In this document: positions 37,393-45,955 of the stretch, piece after piece
Layout: every line of letters begins with the position of its first letter
Position numbering within the stretch: position 1 is the first letter of the stretch
From: Breznakia pachnodae
GTDB taxonomy: Bacteria > Bacillota_I > Bacilli_A > Erysipelotrichales > Erysipelotrichaceae
Length of the DNA: 64,000 nucleotides
Assembly: GCF_030814225.1 (NCBI RefSeq)
Contig: NZ_JAUSUR010000001.1
Coordinates: forward strand, 1,116,001 to 1,180,000
Reading direction: 5' to 3'
Notes under the pieces: model-generated
Seen by the model: only the letters and a program-made list of their open reading frames with translations
Databases searched by the model: none
Told to the model about the DNA's origin: nothing
Translations under genes and position numbers: made by a program

Positions 37393-37605
37393 CTATTTAC
37401 TTTCGTCCAATTTAAAATAATTATTTATTCCTACATACATTACCAGTATGGAAACAATAAGCGCTCCAGCTCGAATGAAATAATTCATTCCTATTATCTG
37501 AAAATCACTTGTAATGTATAGTCCACTTTCACTTGTCAGCATTAGTGGTATTAATAGAATTAATAGTCCTACTACAATATGTATTATTAATTTTTTCTTC
37601 TTCAT
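37393..37605 (-). CDS. Small two-helix membrane protein
   Basis: A 70-residue protein with helices at about 7-24 (IHIVVGLLILLIPLML) and 45-62 (AGALIVSILVMYVGI) and a basic MKKKK start. No family recognised. It has its own terminator on each side and lies between the ascorbate-type PTS regulator and the iron transporter, without clear link to either. Confidence 0.65.
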   Translation of the reverse strand: MKKKKLIIHIVVGLLILLIPLMLTSESGLYITSDFQIIGMNYFIRAGALIVSILVMYVGINNYFKLDESK

Positions 37606-37663
37606 AATCTATTCCCGCCTTATATAAATCTCAATCTATACACCTATTTTACTATATTTTAGT

Positions 37664-37697
37664 AAAAATAAAAAGATAAGGCTGTTTCACCTTATCT
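37664..37697 (-). terminator. Rho-independent terminator of siderophore operon 1
   Basis: AGATAAGG and CCTTATCT pair around an 8-base loop; on the minus strand TTTTATTTTTAC follows, just after the ATPase stop codon. Confidence 0.85.
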
Positions 37698-37702
37698 CTA
37701 CA

Positions 37703-38512
37703 CTATAAACTTACTGGTTTTCTTTGATATTTCCCTTTAGGAATAATTAATGGTGTATTCGATACTGGATCATTGATGACTTCGCAATCCAAGTTAAATA
37801 CAGTACTAATTAAACTTTCATCTACAATATCACAAGGATCACCTTCAGCGATTAACTGTCCATCTTTCAATGCAATCATATGATCAGAATAACGTGCTGA
37901 TAAATTGATATCATGTAGCACCATTACAATTGTAGTTCCGTTCTTCTGGTTTAATTCTCTCAATAAATCTAGAATTTCAATCTGATGAGTTACATCTAAA
38001 AATGTTGTTGGTTCATCTAAGAATAGGATATCGGTCTGCTGGGCAAGTGCCATGGCAATCCATACTCTTTGACGTTGTCCTCCACTTAGTTCATCTACCT
38101 CACGATTAGCAAGGTCAGTGATTCCCATTGCATCTAAGGCATCATTCACTGCTTCATAATCTTCACTTTTCATTCCACCCATAAATCCCTGATAAGGAAA
38201 GCGTCCTCTTGCGACTAAGTCCGATACTCGAATTCCTTCTGGTGCAATTGGTGACTGTGGTAACAATCCAAGCGTCTGTGCCAGTTGTTTGGATGGTATC
38301 TGATCAATCTTTTTTCCATCGAGAATTACTTCTCCATCACTTGGTAGAAGTAAGCGTGAAAAAGTTTTTAGTAGTGTTGATTTTCCACAGGCATTGGAAC
38401 CTATGATTACACTAACTTTGTGATCTGGTATATCTACCTGTAAATCATGTAATACGGTTTTCTTGTCATATCCTGCTATTATTCTATTTGCACTTAATGT
38501 ATGTTGGCTCAT
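37703..38512 (-). CDS. Iron-siderophore ABC transporter ATPase (copy 1)
   Basis: A 269-residue FecE/FhuC-type ATPase: Walker A GSNACGKST, Q-loop GLLPQSPIAPEGI, signature ELSGGQRQR, Walker B ILFLDEPTTFLD, and the switch His in MVLHDINLSARYSD. It drives uptake of an iron-chelate with the two permeases and lipoprotein upstream, and is the last gene of the operon; its start overlaps the permease stop by 4 bases. A close copy lies at 41721-42536. Confidence 0.93.
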   Translation of the reverse strand: MSQHTLSANRIIAGYDKKTVLHDLQVDIPDHKVSVIIGSNACGKSTLLKTFSRLLLPSDGEVILDGKKIDQIPSKQLAQTLGLLPQSPIAPEGIRVSDLVARGRFPYQGFMGGMKSEDYEAVNDALDAMGITDLANREVDELSGGQRQRVWIAMALAQQTDILFLDEPTTFLDVTHQIEILDLLRELNQKNGTTIVMVLHDINLSARYSDHMIALKDGQLIAEGDPCDIVDESLISTVFNLDCEVINDPVSNTPLIIPKGKYQRKPVSL

Positions 38513-39540
38513 GATGTACCTCCTGAACGATTTAATTGAATTAATAAGATTAATAAATATGGTGCTCCTAGGATTCCTGTAATAACTCCTACTGGAAATC
38601 TGGTTGTAAAGAAGAATTGACCAATTAGGTCACCACCCAATACCAGAATTGCACCTACACATGCAGAAGCAATCGAATTGGATTGACCTGATCCAACAAG
38701 TCGTTGTGCAATTGGTCCTGCTAAGAATGCTACAAAGGATATCGGTCCAGTTACTGCTGTAGAAAAGGCAATTAAGATTACTGCACTAATCATTAAAGCA
38801 ATACGAATATAATTCACTCGAATTCCTAAAATAATAGCAAGGTCATCACCCAACTCCATCGCTTTTAAATGTTTTTGCAGTGCTAGAATGATTGTAACAA
38901 ACACAATTACTACTACAGCTAATAATGGAATATTCTTCATTTGTACTCCATTTAGACTTCCACTCAACCAACGCATCGCACCTGATACCTCATATTGATT
39001 TGCTTTCAACAATAAGTAAGAAATAATAGCATTGACCATTGCCTGAATACCAATCCCAATTAAGATTAATCTTCCTCCTGAAAACTTACCAATACTAGAA
39101 AGTGCATAGACTAACATGGTTACAACTAATCCACTGATAACAGCTGCTAGTGATACACCAAATCCACTCATATTTAGAATTAGAATACAGAATACGGCTG
39201 CTACACTTGATCCTGAACTTACCCCAATAATATCTGGACTGGCTAGTGGATTATGTAACATTTTCTGGAATAGATTTCCTGCAATACCTAGTGAAATACC
39301 GACAAGTAATCCTGCTAGCATTCTTGGTAGACGAATCGTCATAACTGCAAACTTTGCACCTTGAATTTCTTCACCAAGAAGGGTTCTTACAATTACATCT
39401 AAGGAATATTGAGTGTTACCAAAAATCAGCATACAAGCCATTAAAACAAGTACAATAACTACCAGTACTGAAACAGCTATGATTGCACGATATTTACGTT
39501 TTCTCATTCCCTGCATGATTAAATTTGAATGATCGATCAT
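38509..39540 (-). CDS. FecCD-type siderophore permease (copy 1, second subunit)
   Basis: A 343-residue permease with about nine to ten helices. Typical features: PRMLAGLLVGISLGIAGNLFQ, NPLASPDIIGVSSGSSVAAV, and VAFLAGPIAQRLVGSG (coupling helix and late loop). Pairs with the next permease to form the membrane channel. Overlaps both neighbouring genes by 4 bases, so the operon is tightly coupled. Confidence 0.93.
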   Translation of the reverse strand: MIDHSNLIMQGMRKRKYRAIIAVSVLVVIVLVLMACMLIFGNTQYSLDVIVRTLLGEEIQGAKFAVMTIRLPRMLAGLLVGISLGIAGNLFQKMLHNPLASPDIIGVSSGSSVAAVFCILILNMSGFGVSLAAVISGLVVTMLVYALSSIGKFSGGRLILIGIGIQAMVNAIISYLLLKANQYEVSGAMRWLSGSLNGVQMKNIPLLAVVVIVFVTIILALQKHLKAMELGDDLAIILGIRVNYIRIALMISAVILIAFSTAVTGPISFVAFLAGPIAQRLVGSGQSNSIASACVGAILVLGGDLIGQFFFTTRFPVGVITGILGAPYLLILLIQLNRSGGTS

Positions 39541-40535
39541 AATGCTTTCACCTTCGTTTTAATTGCAATGATAATAAAAATTGGCGCCCCAATAAAGGCA
39601 GTTATAATACCTACTTCGATCTCTCCAGGGTTTGCTAACACTCTACCTATTACATCCGATAATACAAGTAGGATTGCTCCACCCATTGCTGATAGAGGAA
39701 CCAATATTTTAACATTACTTCCAAATAATAAACGCATTGCATGCGGTACCATCAGTCCAACAAATGCAATTGGTCCTGCAAGTGCTGTAACACTTCCACA
39801 TAACAACACTCCAGCAATTGCACTAATTGCTCGTGTACGATTTACTTTTACTCCAAGCCCCGTTGCCATTTCATCACCAAGGGCCATTGCATTAAGTGAT
39901 GGAGAGACTGCAATCGCAATTACAAAGGCAATAATGACAACTGGTAATACTGTCATAATAGAATCCCATGTTGCTCCACTCACACTACCTACCTGCCAGA
40001 AACGAAATGATGTCAATGACTGTACTCTTGGTAATAAAATAAGATTTATCATAGAGGTAATAGCCGTACTTGTGGTTGCTCCTGCTAAGGTTAATTTAAT
40101 CGGGGTGGCTCCTCCTCTTCCCAAAGATGCAATTGCATATACAAAAAATGCACTCAATCCTGCACCAGCAATTGCAAGTACAATATATTGTGTAGCACTA
40201 TTAATATGAAAGAATGCAAGTCCAATAACAACTGCTAAAGCTGCCCCTGAATTTACTCCCAAGATACTTGGATCAGCAACTGGATTACGAGTTAATGACT
40301 GCATCAAAATACCAGATACTCCAAGTGATGCTCCAGCGATCAAAGCAAACACAGTTCTAGGTATTCGCTCCTGTATAACAAGAGCATTAAATGAAGAAAC
40401 AGATGGGTTAAATAACCCATCTATTACCTCTTGAAACGGAATTGTTTTTGCACCAAATGCAAGTGATGCAATTACACTTAATCCTAATGCAAGTGCAAGT
40501 CCACCAATAATTAATGTATACTTTACTGGTTTCAT
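39537..40535 (-). CDS. FecCD-type siderophore permease (copy 1, first subunit)
   Basis: A 332-residue permease of the FecCD family: VIQERIPRTVFALIAGASLG, NPVADPSILGVNSGAALAVV and PIAFVGLMVPHAMRLLFGSN. Forms the heterodimeric channel with its partner downstream. Begins one base after the lipoprotein stop codon; in copy 2 the corresponding gap is 193 bases and holds a terminator. Confidence 0.93.
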   Translation of the reverse strand: MKPVKYTLIIGGLALALGLSVIASLAFGAKTIPFQEVIDGLFNPSVSSFNALVIQERIPRTVFALIAGASLGVSGILMQSLTRNPVADPSILGVNSGAALAVVIGLAFFHINSATQYIVLAIAGAGLSAFFVYAIASLGRGGATPIKLTLAGATTSTAITSMINLILLPRVQSLTSFRFWQVGSVSGATWDSIMTVLPVVIIAFVIAIAVSPSLNAMALGDEMATGLGVKVNRTRAISAIAGVLLCGSVTALAGPIAFVGLMVPHAMRLLFGSNVKILVPLSAMGGAILLVLSDVIGRVLANPGEIEVGIITAFIGAPIFIIIAIKTKVKAL

Positions 40536-41552
40536 CTATTTTACTTTAGCTGCTGCTTCACCCATCAATTTTGCATATTCTTCAATTGAATATGGAATTG
40601 ATAAAGATGATGGTGTTGTTGAAGCTGCTAGAGTTGAATTATTTTCTAATATAACAACAGCACCATTTTGAATCGCTGGGATTGTTCCAATTAATGGATC
40701 ATTTTGTAATGCTTCTAATGTTGTATCATCTCCATAAAGAATAATTACATCTACATCACTTAAGTCTTCTGCTTTTTCAGCAGAGAAGTAAGTACCAAAT
40801 TCAGTTGTACCATCTAAGATTTCACTAATACTGTCTGCTTGTGTAAACCCTAAATCTTGTAAATATGCTGCACGTGGATCATTTTCTCCATATACATATA
40901 CCTGACCTAAATCAGCTACATCAAAGTACATAAATGCCGCTGTCTTTCCTTCAATTTCAGGATACTTCGCAACTTCTGTAGCAATTGTCTCTTCTAATTC
41001 TTTCACCAATTCTTTTCCTTCTTCTTCCATCCCAATTGCTTTTGAGTTTGTAAGAAGTTGTTCACGCCATGTTGTTTGGTATGCTGCTTCTTCATAAGGA
41101 ATTACAGGTGCAATTTCACTTAATAAATCATATTCTTCTTGTGTGATTCCAGAATATGTAGCTAAGATAATATCTGGATTTGCATCACTGATTGCTTCAT
41201 AGTCCAATCCATCTACATCATCAAATACAACTGGATCTTCTACTCCAAGTTCTTCAAATGCTTCTTGTGTCCAAGGAAGTAGTTTTTCATCTTCACCAAT
41301 TCCATAGTTTGCTTTTGAAACACCAACTGGTGTAACTCCTAATGCTAAAACATCATCTTGGTTTCCCCAAGCAATCGCAACAATGTTTTCTGGTTTTTCT
41401 TCGATTGTAGTTTCTCCAAATGCATGTTCAATTGTAATTGGAAACTCCCCATCACTGTTTGATGTATCTTTGTCGTCATCTGAAGAACTTCCATTTGAAC
41501 ATCCAGAAACGATAATTGCTAACGCAAAAAATACTGATAATAATTTTTTCAT
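40536..41552 (-). CDS. Siderophore-binding lipoprotein (copy 1)
   Basis: A 338-residue lipoprotein and first gene of the operon. The lipobox IIVSGCSNG marks lipidation at Cys18. Then a Ser/Asp-rich linker and the FecB-like substrate-binding protein: FGETTIEEKPENIVAIAWG, DVLALGVTPVGV, PDIILATYSGITQEEYDLL and DVDVIILYGDD. Captures a ferric siderophore outside the membrane. N-terminus and linker are nearly identical to copy 2 (44747-45769), while the rest has diverged, so different ligands are possible. Promoter and operator lie directly upstream. Confidence 0.92.
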   Translation of the reverse strand: MKKLLSVFFALAIIVSGCSNGSSSDDDKDTSNSDGEFPITIEHAFGETTIEEKPENIVAIAWGNQDDVLALGVTPVGVSKANYGIGEDEKLLPWTQEAFEELGVEDPVVFDDVDGLDYEAISDANPDIILATYSGITQEEYDLLSEIAPVIPYEEAAYQTTWREQLLTNSKAIGMEEEGKELVKELEETIATEVAKYPEIEGKTAAFMYFDVADLGQVYVYGENDPRAAYLQDLGFTQADSISEILDGTTEFGTYFSAEKAEDLSDVDVIILYGDDTTLEALQNDPLIGTIPAIQNGAVVILENNSTLAASTTPSSLSIPYSIEEYAKLMGEAAAKVK

Positions 41553-41581
41553 GTACTCCTCCTATAGTGTACCAGTCCATA

Positions 41582-41597
41582 GTTAGCCTTCGCTAAC
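41582..41597. promoter_or_regulatory. GTTAGC-CTTC-GCTAAC operator, siderophore operon 1
   Basis: Perfect 6-base arms around CTTC just downstream of the -10 box of the operon. A copy with CTTT stands at the same place in operon 2. Position and shape fit an iron-responsive repressor of the DtxR or Fur type; which of the two is not known. Confidence 0.7.
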
Positions 41598-41606
41598 AAT
41601 ATCAAC

Positions 41607-41634
41607 TTTATCACTATAGTATATAGCTTGTCAA
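41607..41634 (-). promoter_or_regulatory. Promoter of siderophore operon 1
   Basis: TTGACA, 16 bases, GATAAA on the minus strand, with the iron-type operator 9 bases downstream. Confidence 0.7.
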
Positions 41635-41660
41635 TTCATTTTGTATCAATATTCGCAATA

Positions 41661-41703
41661 GAAAAAAATCTTCATTATTTTCGTAATAAAATGAAGATTT
41701 TTG
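41661..41703 (-). terminator. Rho-independent terminator of siderophore operon 2
   Basis: ATCTTCATT and AATGAAGAT arms around an AT-rich loop; on the minus strand TTTTTTTC follows. It ends operon 2 ahead of the promoter of operon 1. Confidence 0.85.
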
Positions 41704-41720
41704 ATTTGGTAATTATTATT

Positions 41721-42536
41721 TTATATTTGACAACCTTCTTCTTTTCTTGGATATTTTCCAATTGGAATAATTAGTGGTGTATGTGATATAGGATCACTAA
41801 TAACCGAACAATTTAAGTTAAATACAGTTTTAATTAAATCTTCATTCACAATATTACATGGGTTCCCTTCAGCAACTAAATCACCATCTTTTAAGGCAAT
41901 AATATGATCTGCATATCGTGCAGATAAATTAATATCATGTAGTACCATAATAATTGTTGTCTTTTTTGTTTCGTTTAATTCTTTTAGTAAATCCAGAATT
42001 TCAATCTGATATGTAATATCTAAATACGTTGTTGGTTCATCTAAGAATAAGATATCAGTCTGTTGAGCAAGTGCCATCGCAATCCAAACTCTTTGTCGTT
42101 GACCACCACTTAACTCATCAATACTACGATCAGCTAAGTCAGCGATTTTCATCATTTCTAAAGCTTCTTGAATTGCTTCATAATCTTTCTCAGTTAGTGA
42201 ACTCATAAATCCCTGGTGTGGGAAACGACCACGAGCTACCAAATCAGAAACTCGAATTCCTTCAGGAGCAATCGGGCTTTGTGGCAATAATCCAATTACC
42301 TTGGCCAATTCTTTTGTATTTTCCAGATGAATGTTTTTACCATCCAGTAATATTTCACCCTTTTTCGGTTGCAATAGTCTGGCATATGTTTTTAATAACG
42401 TTGATTTTCCACAAGCATTTGCACCAATAATAACACTAATCTTTCCATCAGGAAGGGTTACACTTAAATCATCAATTACTTCTTTTTTATCATAACCAAC
42501 ATTGATATGATTTGCTTCTAATTTGTGTTGTTTCAT
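41721..42536 (-). CDS. Iron-siderophore ABC transporter ATPase (copy 2)
   Basis: A 271-residue ATPase, paralogue of copy 1 at 37703-38512, with the same Walker A GANACGKST, Q-loop GLLPQSPIAPEGI, ELSGGQRQR and ILFLDEPTTYLD. The near-identity of long stretches shows a recent operon duplication. Powers the second siderophore system. Confidence 0.93.
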   Translation of the reverse strand: MKQHKLEANHINVGYDKKEVIDDLSVTLPDGKISVIIGANACGKSTLLKTYARLLQPKKGEILLDGKNIHLENTKELAKVIGLLPQSPIAPEGIRVSDLVARGRFPHQGFMSSLTEKDYEAIQEALEMMKIADLADRSIDELSGGQRQRVWIAMALAQQTDILFLDEPTTYLDITYQIEILDLLKELNETKKTTIIMVLHDINLSARYADHIIALKDGDLVAEGNPCNIVNEDLIKTVFNLNCSVISDPISHTPLIIPIGKYPRKEEGCQI

Positions 42537-43555
42537 GATACACCTCTTGTCTTGTTAATTCGAATTAATAATATAATTAAATATGGAGCTCCTATAACTC
42601 CAGTAATCACTCCTACTGGAAATTTTGTGGCAAATAGAAACTGTCCAACCATATCCGCACATAGCACCAGAATCGCACCAACCAGTCCTGCAGCAAATGC
42701 ATAAGACTGACCACTACCAACCAATCGATGAGCGATTGGTCCCGCCAGAAACGATACAAATGCAATCGGTCCTGCTACTGATGTAGCAAATGCAATCATA
42801 AAGACACTACATACAATTAGTAAAATACGTACAACTTTCACTCTAACTCCCAATACCACTGCGATATCATCACCTAACTCCAATACATTCAGATAACGTT
42901 CCAGAAGTAGTATCGCAATTGTACAAACAATAACAACGATAAGTAAGGTTGGTATACTGCTCATCTGCATTCTGTTTAAACTTCCACTTAACCAGCGCAT
43001 CGCACTGCTTACTTCATATTGATTTGCTCTTAATAACATATAAGAAATTAATGCATTCATAATTGCCTGAAGACCAATCCCAATTAGGATAAAACGAGCA
43101 CTTGAGAATCTGCCAACACTTGATAACATATATACAAGTAATGCAATTAACAATCCTGCTGCCATTGAAATTAGTGAAACACTAGGTCCGCTCATCTGTA
43201 AGATTAAAATACAAAATACTGCTGCCATACTAGTACCAGATGATATCCCAACAATATCAGGACTCGCAAGTGTGTTTCTTAACATCTTCTGAAAGACACT
43301 ACCTGCTAGACCTAAAGAGAATCCCACTAGCACTCCTGCAAGCATCCTTGGCAAACGAATTGTACCAACAGCAAAACTTGCACCACTAATGTTTTTATCT
43401 CCCATGATGACCTTAAATACTACATCAAGAGGATAGAACGTATCTCCTACCATTAACGTAATTCCCATTAATAATAAAACGATAACAATTAATGTGACTA
43501 CAACTATTCTAGCTTTCCGCTTACGTTTTCTTAATCCTGCTAATATATCGTTCAT
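42533..43555 (-). CDS. FecCD-type siderophore permease (copy 2, second subunit)
   Basis: A 340-residue permease with PRMLAGVLVGFSLGLAGSVFQ, NTLASPDIVGISSGTSMAAV and VSFLAGPIAHRLVGSG. Orthologous in position to 38509-39540. Overlaps the ATPase start by 4 bases and shares one base with the upstream permease stop. Confidence 0.93.
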   Translation of the reverse strand: MNDILAGLRKRKRKARIVVVTLIVIVLLLMGITLMVGDTFYPLDVVFKVIMGDKNISGASFAVGTIRLPRMLAGVLVGFSLGLAGSVFQKMLRNTLASPDIVGISSGTSMAAVFCILILQMSGPSVSLISMAAGLLIALLVYMLSSVGRFSSARFILIGIGLQAIMNALISYMLLRANQYEVSSAMRWLSGSLNRMQMSSIPTLLIVVIVCTIAILLLERYLNVLELGDDIAVVLGVRVKVVRILLIVCSVFMIAFATSVAGPIAFVSFLAGPIAHRLVGSGQSYAFAAGLVGAILVLCADMVGQFLFATKFPVGVITGVIGAPYLIILLIRINKTRGVS

Positions 43556-44553
43556 TATAAAGCTCTCACTTTCGTTTTCATTGCAACATAAATAAAGACA
43601 GGTGCACCAATTAAAGCAGTTAAAATACCTACCTCTACTTCATAAGGATAAGCAATTACTCTTCCAATAACATCTGCACCACTTAATAAAATGGCACCAC
43701 CAAGGGCACTAAACAATAACAATAGTTTTACATTATTTCCAATAAGTAAACGCATCATATGTGGAATCATCAATCCCACAAAACCAATTGGTCCTGCAAT
43801 CGCTGTAACGGTTGCAGACAATATAACTCCAGATGCAGTTGCCAGTAGTCTTGTACGTTTTACTTTTACTCCTAGACCAGTCGCTGTTTCATCACCTAAC
43901 ATCATTGCATCTAATGATGGTGATACAAATATGGCAATTAATAAAGCTCCTATGAGAAATGGCAAACTTATAAGAATGTTCTCATAGGAAACACCACTAA
44001 TTCCTCCCACCTGCCAGAAACGAAATGAAGCCATCGAGTTAATATTAGGCAATACCATCATACTAATTAACGAAGATATCGCTCCATTAATCGTTGCGCC
44101 AGCCAGTGCCAGTTTCAATGGAGTCACTCCACCCTGACCAAGGGAAGCAATCCAATATACTAAAATGGTAGTAAGAATTGCACCAACTAATGCAAATAAG
44201 ATATATTGAGTAGACGATTGAATATTAAAGAATGTGATACCGGATACAACTGCAAGACTCGCTCCAAAGTTTACTCCAAGAATACTTGGATCAGCAATCG
44301 GATTTCTTGTAATTGATTGCATTAATAAACCTGAAATTGCTAATGCTGCACCAGCAATAAGACCAAACACTGTACGAGGAATTCTTGCCTGAATAACTGC
44401 TCCATTAAAGGATTCAGTACTTGGATGAAGCAAATGATCAACGACCTCACCAAGGGGTATTGATTTGGAACCAACAGCCAATGATAAAAGCGCAATAAAA
44501 GCTACAGCAATTAATAAAATTATAAAATATAATACGTATTTTTGCTTCTTCAT
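43555..44553 (-). CDS. FecCD-type siderophore permease (copy 2, first subunit)
   Basis: A 332-residue permease: VIQARIPRTVFGLIAGAALA, NPIADPSILGVNFGASLAVV and PIGFVGLMIPHMMRLLIGNN. Unlike copy 1 it is separated from its lipoprotein gene by 193 bases with a strong terminator (44660-44698) and a degenerate operator-like site (44571-44586), so permease and binding protein may be made in different amounts. Confidence 0.93.
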   Translation of the reverse strand: MKKQKYVLYFIILLIAVAFIALLSLAVGSKSIPLGEVVDHLLHPSTESFNGAVIQARIPRTVFGLIAGAALAISGLLMQSITRNPIADPSILGVNFGASLAVVSGITFFNIQSSTQYILFALVGAILTTILVYWIASLGQGGVTPLKLALAGATINGAISSLISMMVLPNINSMASFRFWQVGGISGVSYENILISLPFLIGALLIAIFVSPSLDAMMLGDETATGLGVKVKRTRLLATASGVILSATVTAIAGPIGFVGLMIPHMMRLLIGNNVKLLLLFSALGGAILLSGADVIGRVIAYPYEVEVGILTALIGAPVFIYVAMKTKVRAL

Positions 44554-44570
44554 TTTTCCTCCTGTTTTTA

Positions 44571-44586
44571 GTTAACTTAGTCTAAC
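44571..44586. promoter_or_regulatory. Degenerate iron-type operator before the copy 2 permease
   Basis: GTTAACTTAGTCTAAC keeps the outer GTTA...TAAC arms and 16-base length of the operators at 41582 and 45801 but loses inner symmetry. Possibly a weak site for the same repressor at an internal promoter. Confidence 0.4.
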
Positions 44587-44659
44587 CACCAATCAAAAAT
44601 ATCATTAATAATACTTGATGTCAAGGCAATAACAATCCAATATTTTTCTTATCACTAAA

Positions 44660-44698
44660 TGATAAAAATACTGGGAATTAGTTAGCTCCCAGTATTTT
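44660..44698 (-). terminator. Internal terminator between lipoprotein and permease genes
   Basis: AAAATACTGGGA and TCCCAGTATTTT form a 12-pair stem around a 10-base loop, with T residues on the minus strand. Most transcripts from the lipoprotein promoter should stop here, leaving excess binding protein. Confidence 0.85.
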
Positions 44699-44746
44699 CT
44701 AAAATTACGATTTAATTTTTAAAAAGTAGTAACAAAGTAATAATTA

Positions 44747-45769
44747 TTACTTAACTTTTTCTGCTGCTCCACCAATCATTTTCACATAATCTTCCACTGC
44801 ATATGGAATTGATAATGCTGTAGGTGTAGCTGCTGCAATTGTAACTGGTTCATCAGTTTCTAGTAATACAACTGATCCATTTTGAATTGCTGGAATTTTC
44901 CCTAAAATAGGATCTGCCTGTAATGTAACTAACAATTCCTCGTTACCACCATAGATAACCAAAATATCTGTATCATTTAAGATTTCAGCTTGTTCAGCAC
45001 TGATTGTCGCAAAGAATCCACCTGCATCATCAGTAACTGTTTCTACTTCACTAGGTAATTCTAATCCCATATCTTGTAAGTATTTAGAACGTGGATCTGC
45101 ATTACCATATACAAAGAATGACGACGTATCACTTGCATCAAACCATGCAAATGTAGCTGTTTTTCCGTCTAATGATGGATACTTCGCTACTTCATCATTG
45201 ATCATTGCTTCTAACTCTTCAATTAATGCTTTACCTTCAGCTTCCAAACCTAACCCTTTTGAGTCTTGTTCGATTTGTTCCTGCCATGTAATTACAAATG
45301 GTTCTCCTGTATAAGCAATCACTGGTGCAATTTCACTTAACATATTATAATCTTCTTGTGTAATACCTGAGTAAGCCGCAAGAATTACATCAGGATTCGC
45401 TTTTTCAATTGCTTCAAAATCCAACTCATTTAAATCATTAAAGATTGTTGGCTCTTCAGCATCTAATTCTTCATATTTCTCTTTTGTCCAAACACGCATT
45501 GTTTCATCACCTGTTAATCCATAAGCAGGTGTCGACATCGCAACAGGTGCAACACCTAAAGCTAATGCAACATCTTGGTTTTCCCAACCAATTGAAACTA
45601 CACGTTCTGGTTTTTCTTCAATTGTAGTCTCCCCAAATGCATGTTCAATTACAATTGGAAACTCTCCATTAGTATTTGATGTATCTTTGTCGTCGTCTGA
45701 AGAACTTCCTCCTGAACATCCAGTAACGATAATTGCTAACGCAAAAAATACTGATAATATCTTTTTCAT
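44747..45769 (-). CDS. Siderophore-binding lipoprotein (copy 2)
   Basis: A 340-residue paralogue of 40536-41552. Lipobox IIVTGCSGG, Cys18; signal peptide and linker match copy 1, including the SSDDDKDTSN linker. The ligand-binding part (FGETTIEEKPERVVSIGWE, ALALGVAPVAMS, PDVILAAYSGITQEDYNML) differs in many positions. It is followed by a terminator, so it may be the most strongly expressed part of the second system. Confidence 0.92.
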   Translation of the reverse strand: MKKILSVFFALAIIVTGCSGGSSSDDDKDTSNTNGEFPIVIEHAFGETTIEEKPERVVSIGWENQDVALALGVAPVAMSTPAYGLTGDETMRVWTKEKYEELDAEEPTIFNDLNELDFEAIEKANPDVILAAYSGITQEDYNMLSEIAPVIAYTGEPFVITWQEQIEQDSKGLGLEAEGKALIEELEAMINDEVAKYPSLDGKTATFAWFDASDTSSFFVYGNADPRSKYLQDMGLELPSEVETVTDDAGGFFATISAEQAEILNDTDILVIYGGNEELLVTLQADPILGKIPAIQNGSVVLLETDEPVTIAAATPTALSIPYAVEDYVKMIGGAAEKVK

Positions 45770-45800
45770 GTACTCCTCCTAATTAGTGTACTAATCTATA

Positions 45801-45816
45801 GTTAGCCTTTGCTAAC
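45801..45816. promoter_or_regulatory. GTTAGC-CTTT-GCTAAC operator, siderophore operon 2
   Basis: Perfect 6-base arms; same place relative to the promoter as the operator of operon 1 (41582-41597). Confidence 0.7.
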
Positions 45817-45825
45817 AATAACCAC

Positions 45826-45853
45826 TTTATCACTATCATATAGAGGTTGTCAA
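45826..45853 (-). promoter_or_regulatory. Promoter of siderophore operon 2
   Basis: TTGACA, 16 bases, GATAAA on the minus strand, same layout as operon 1. Confidence 0.7.
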
Positions 45854-45904
45854 TCCAAATTACTTATATATTTTATTAACTATATTTCTTTCTGCTAATA
45901 TACA

Positions 45905-45942
45905 ATAAAGTCATCATTTTACGCTAAATAAAATGATGACTT
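45905..45942 (-). terminator. Rho-independent terminator of the nucleoside operon
   Basis: AAGTCATCATTTT and AAAATGATGACTT form a 13-pair stem; the T tract on the minus strand is short. Confidence 0.75.
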
Positions 45943-45955
45943 CTTAATACTATTA

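Noticed and set aside
39529..40209. 226-codon plus-strand frame opposite the FecCD permease
   Set aside because: Long only because of low stop density opposite membrane-protein codons; composition is Pro/Thr/Ile junk and the permease on the other strand is certain.
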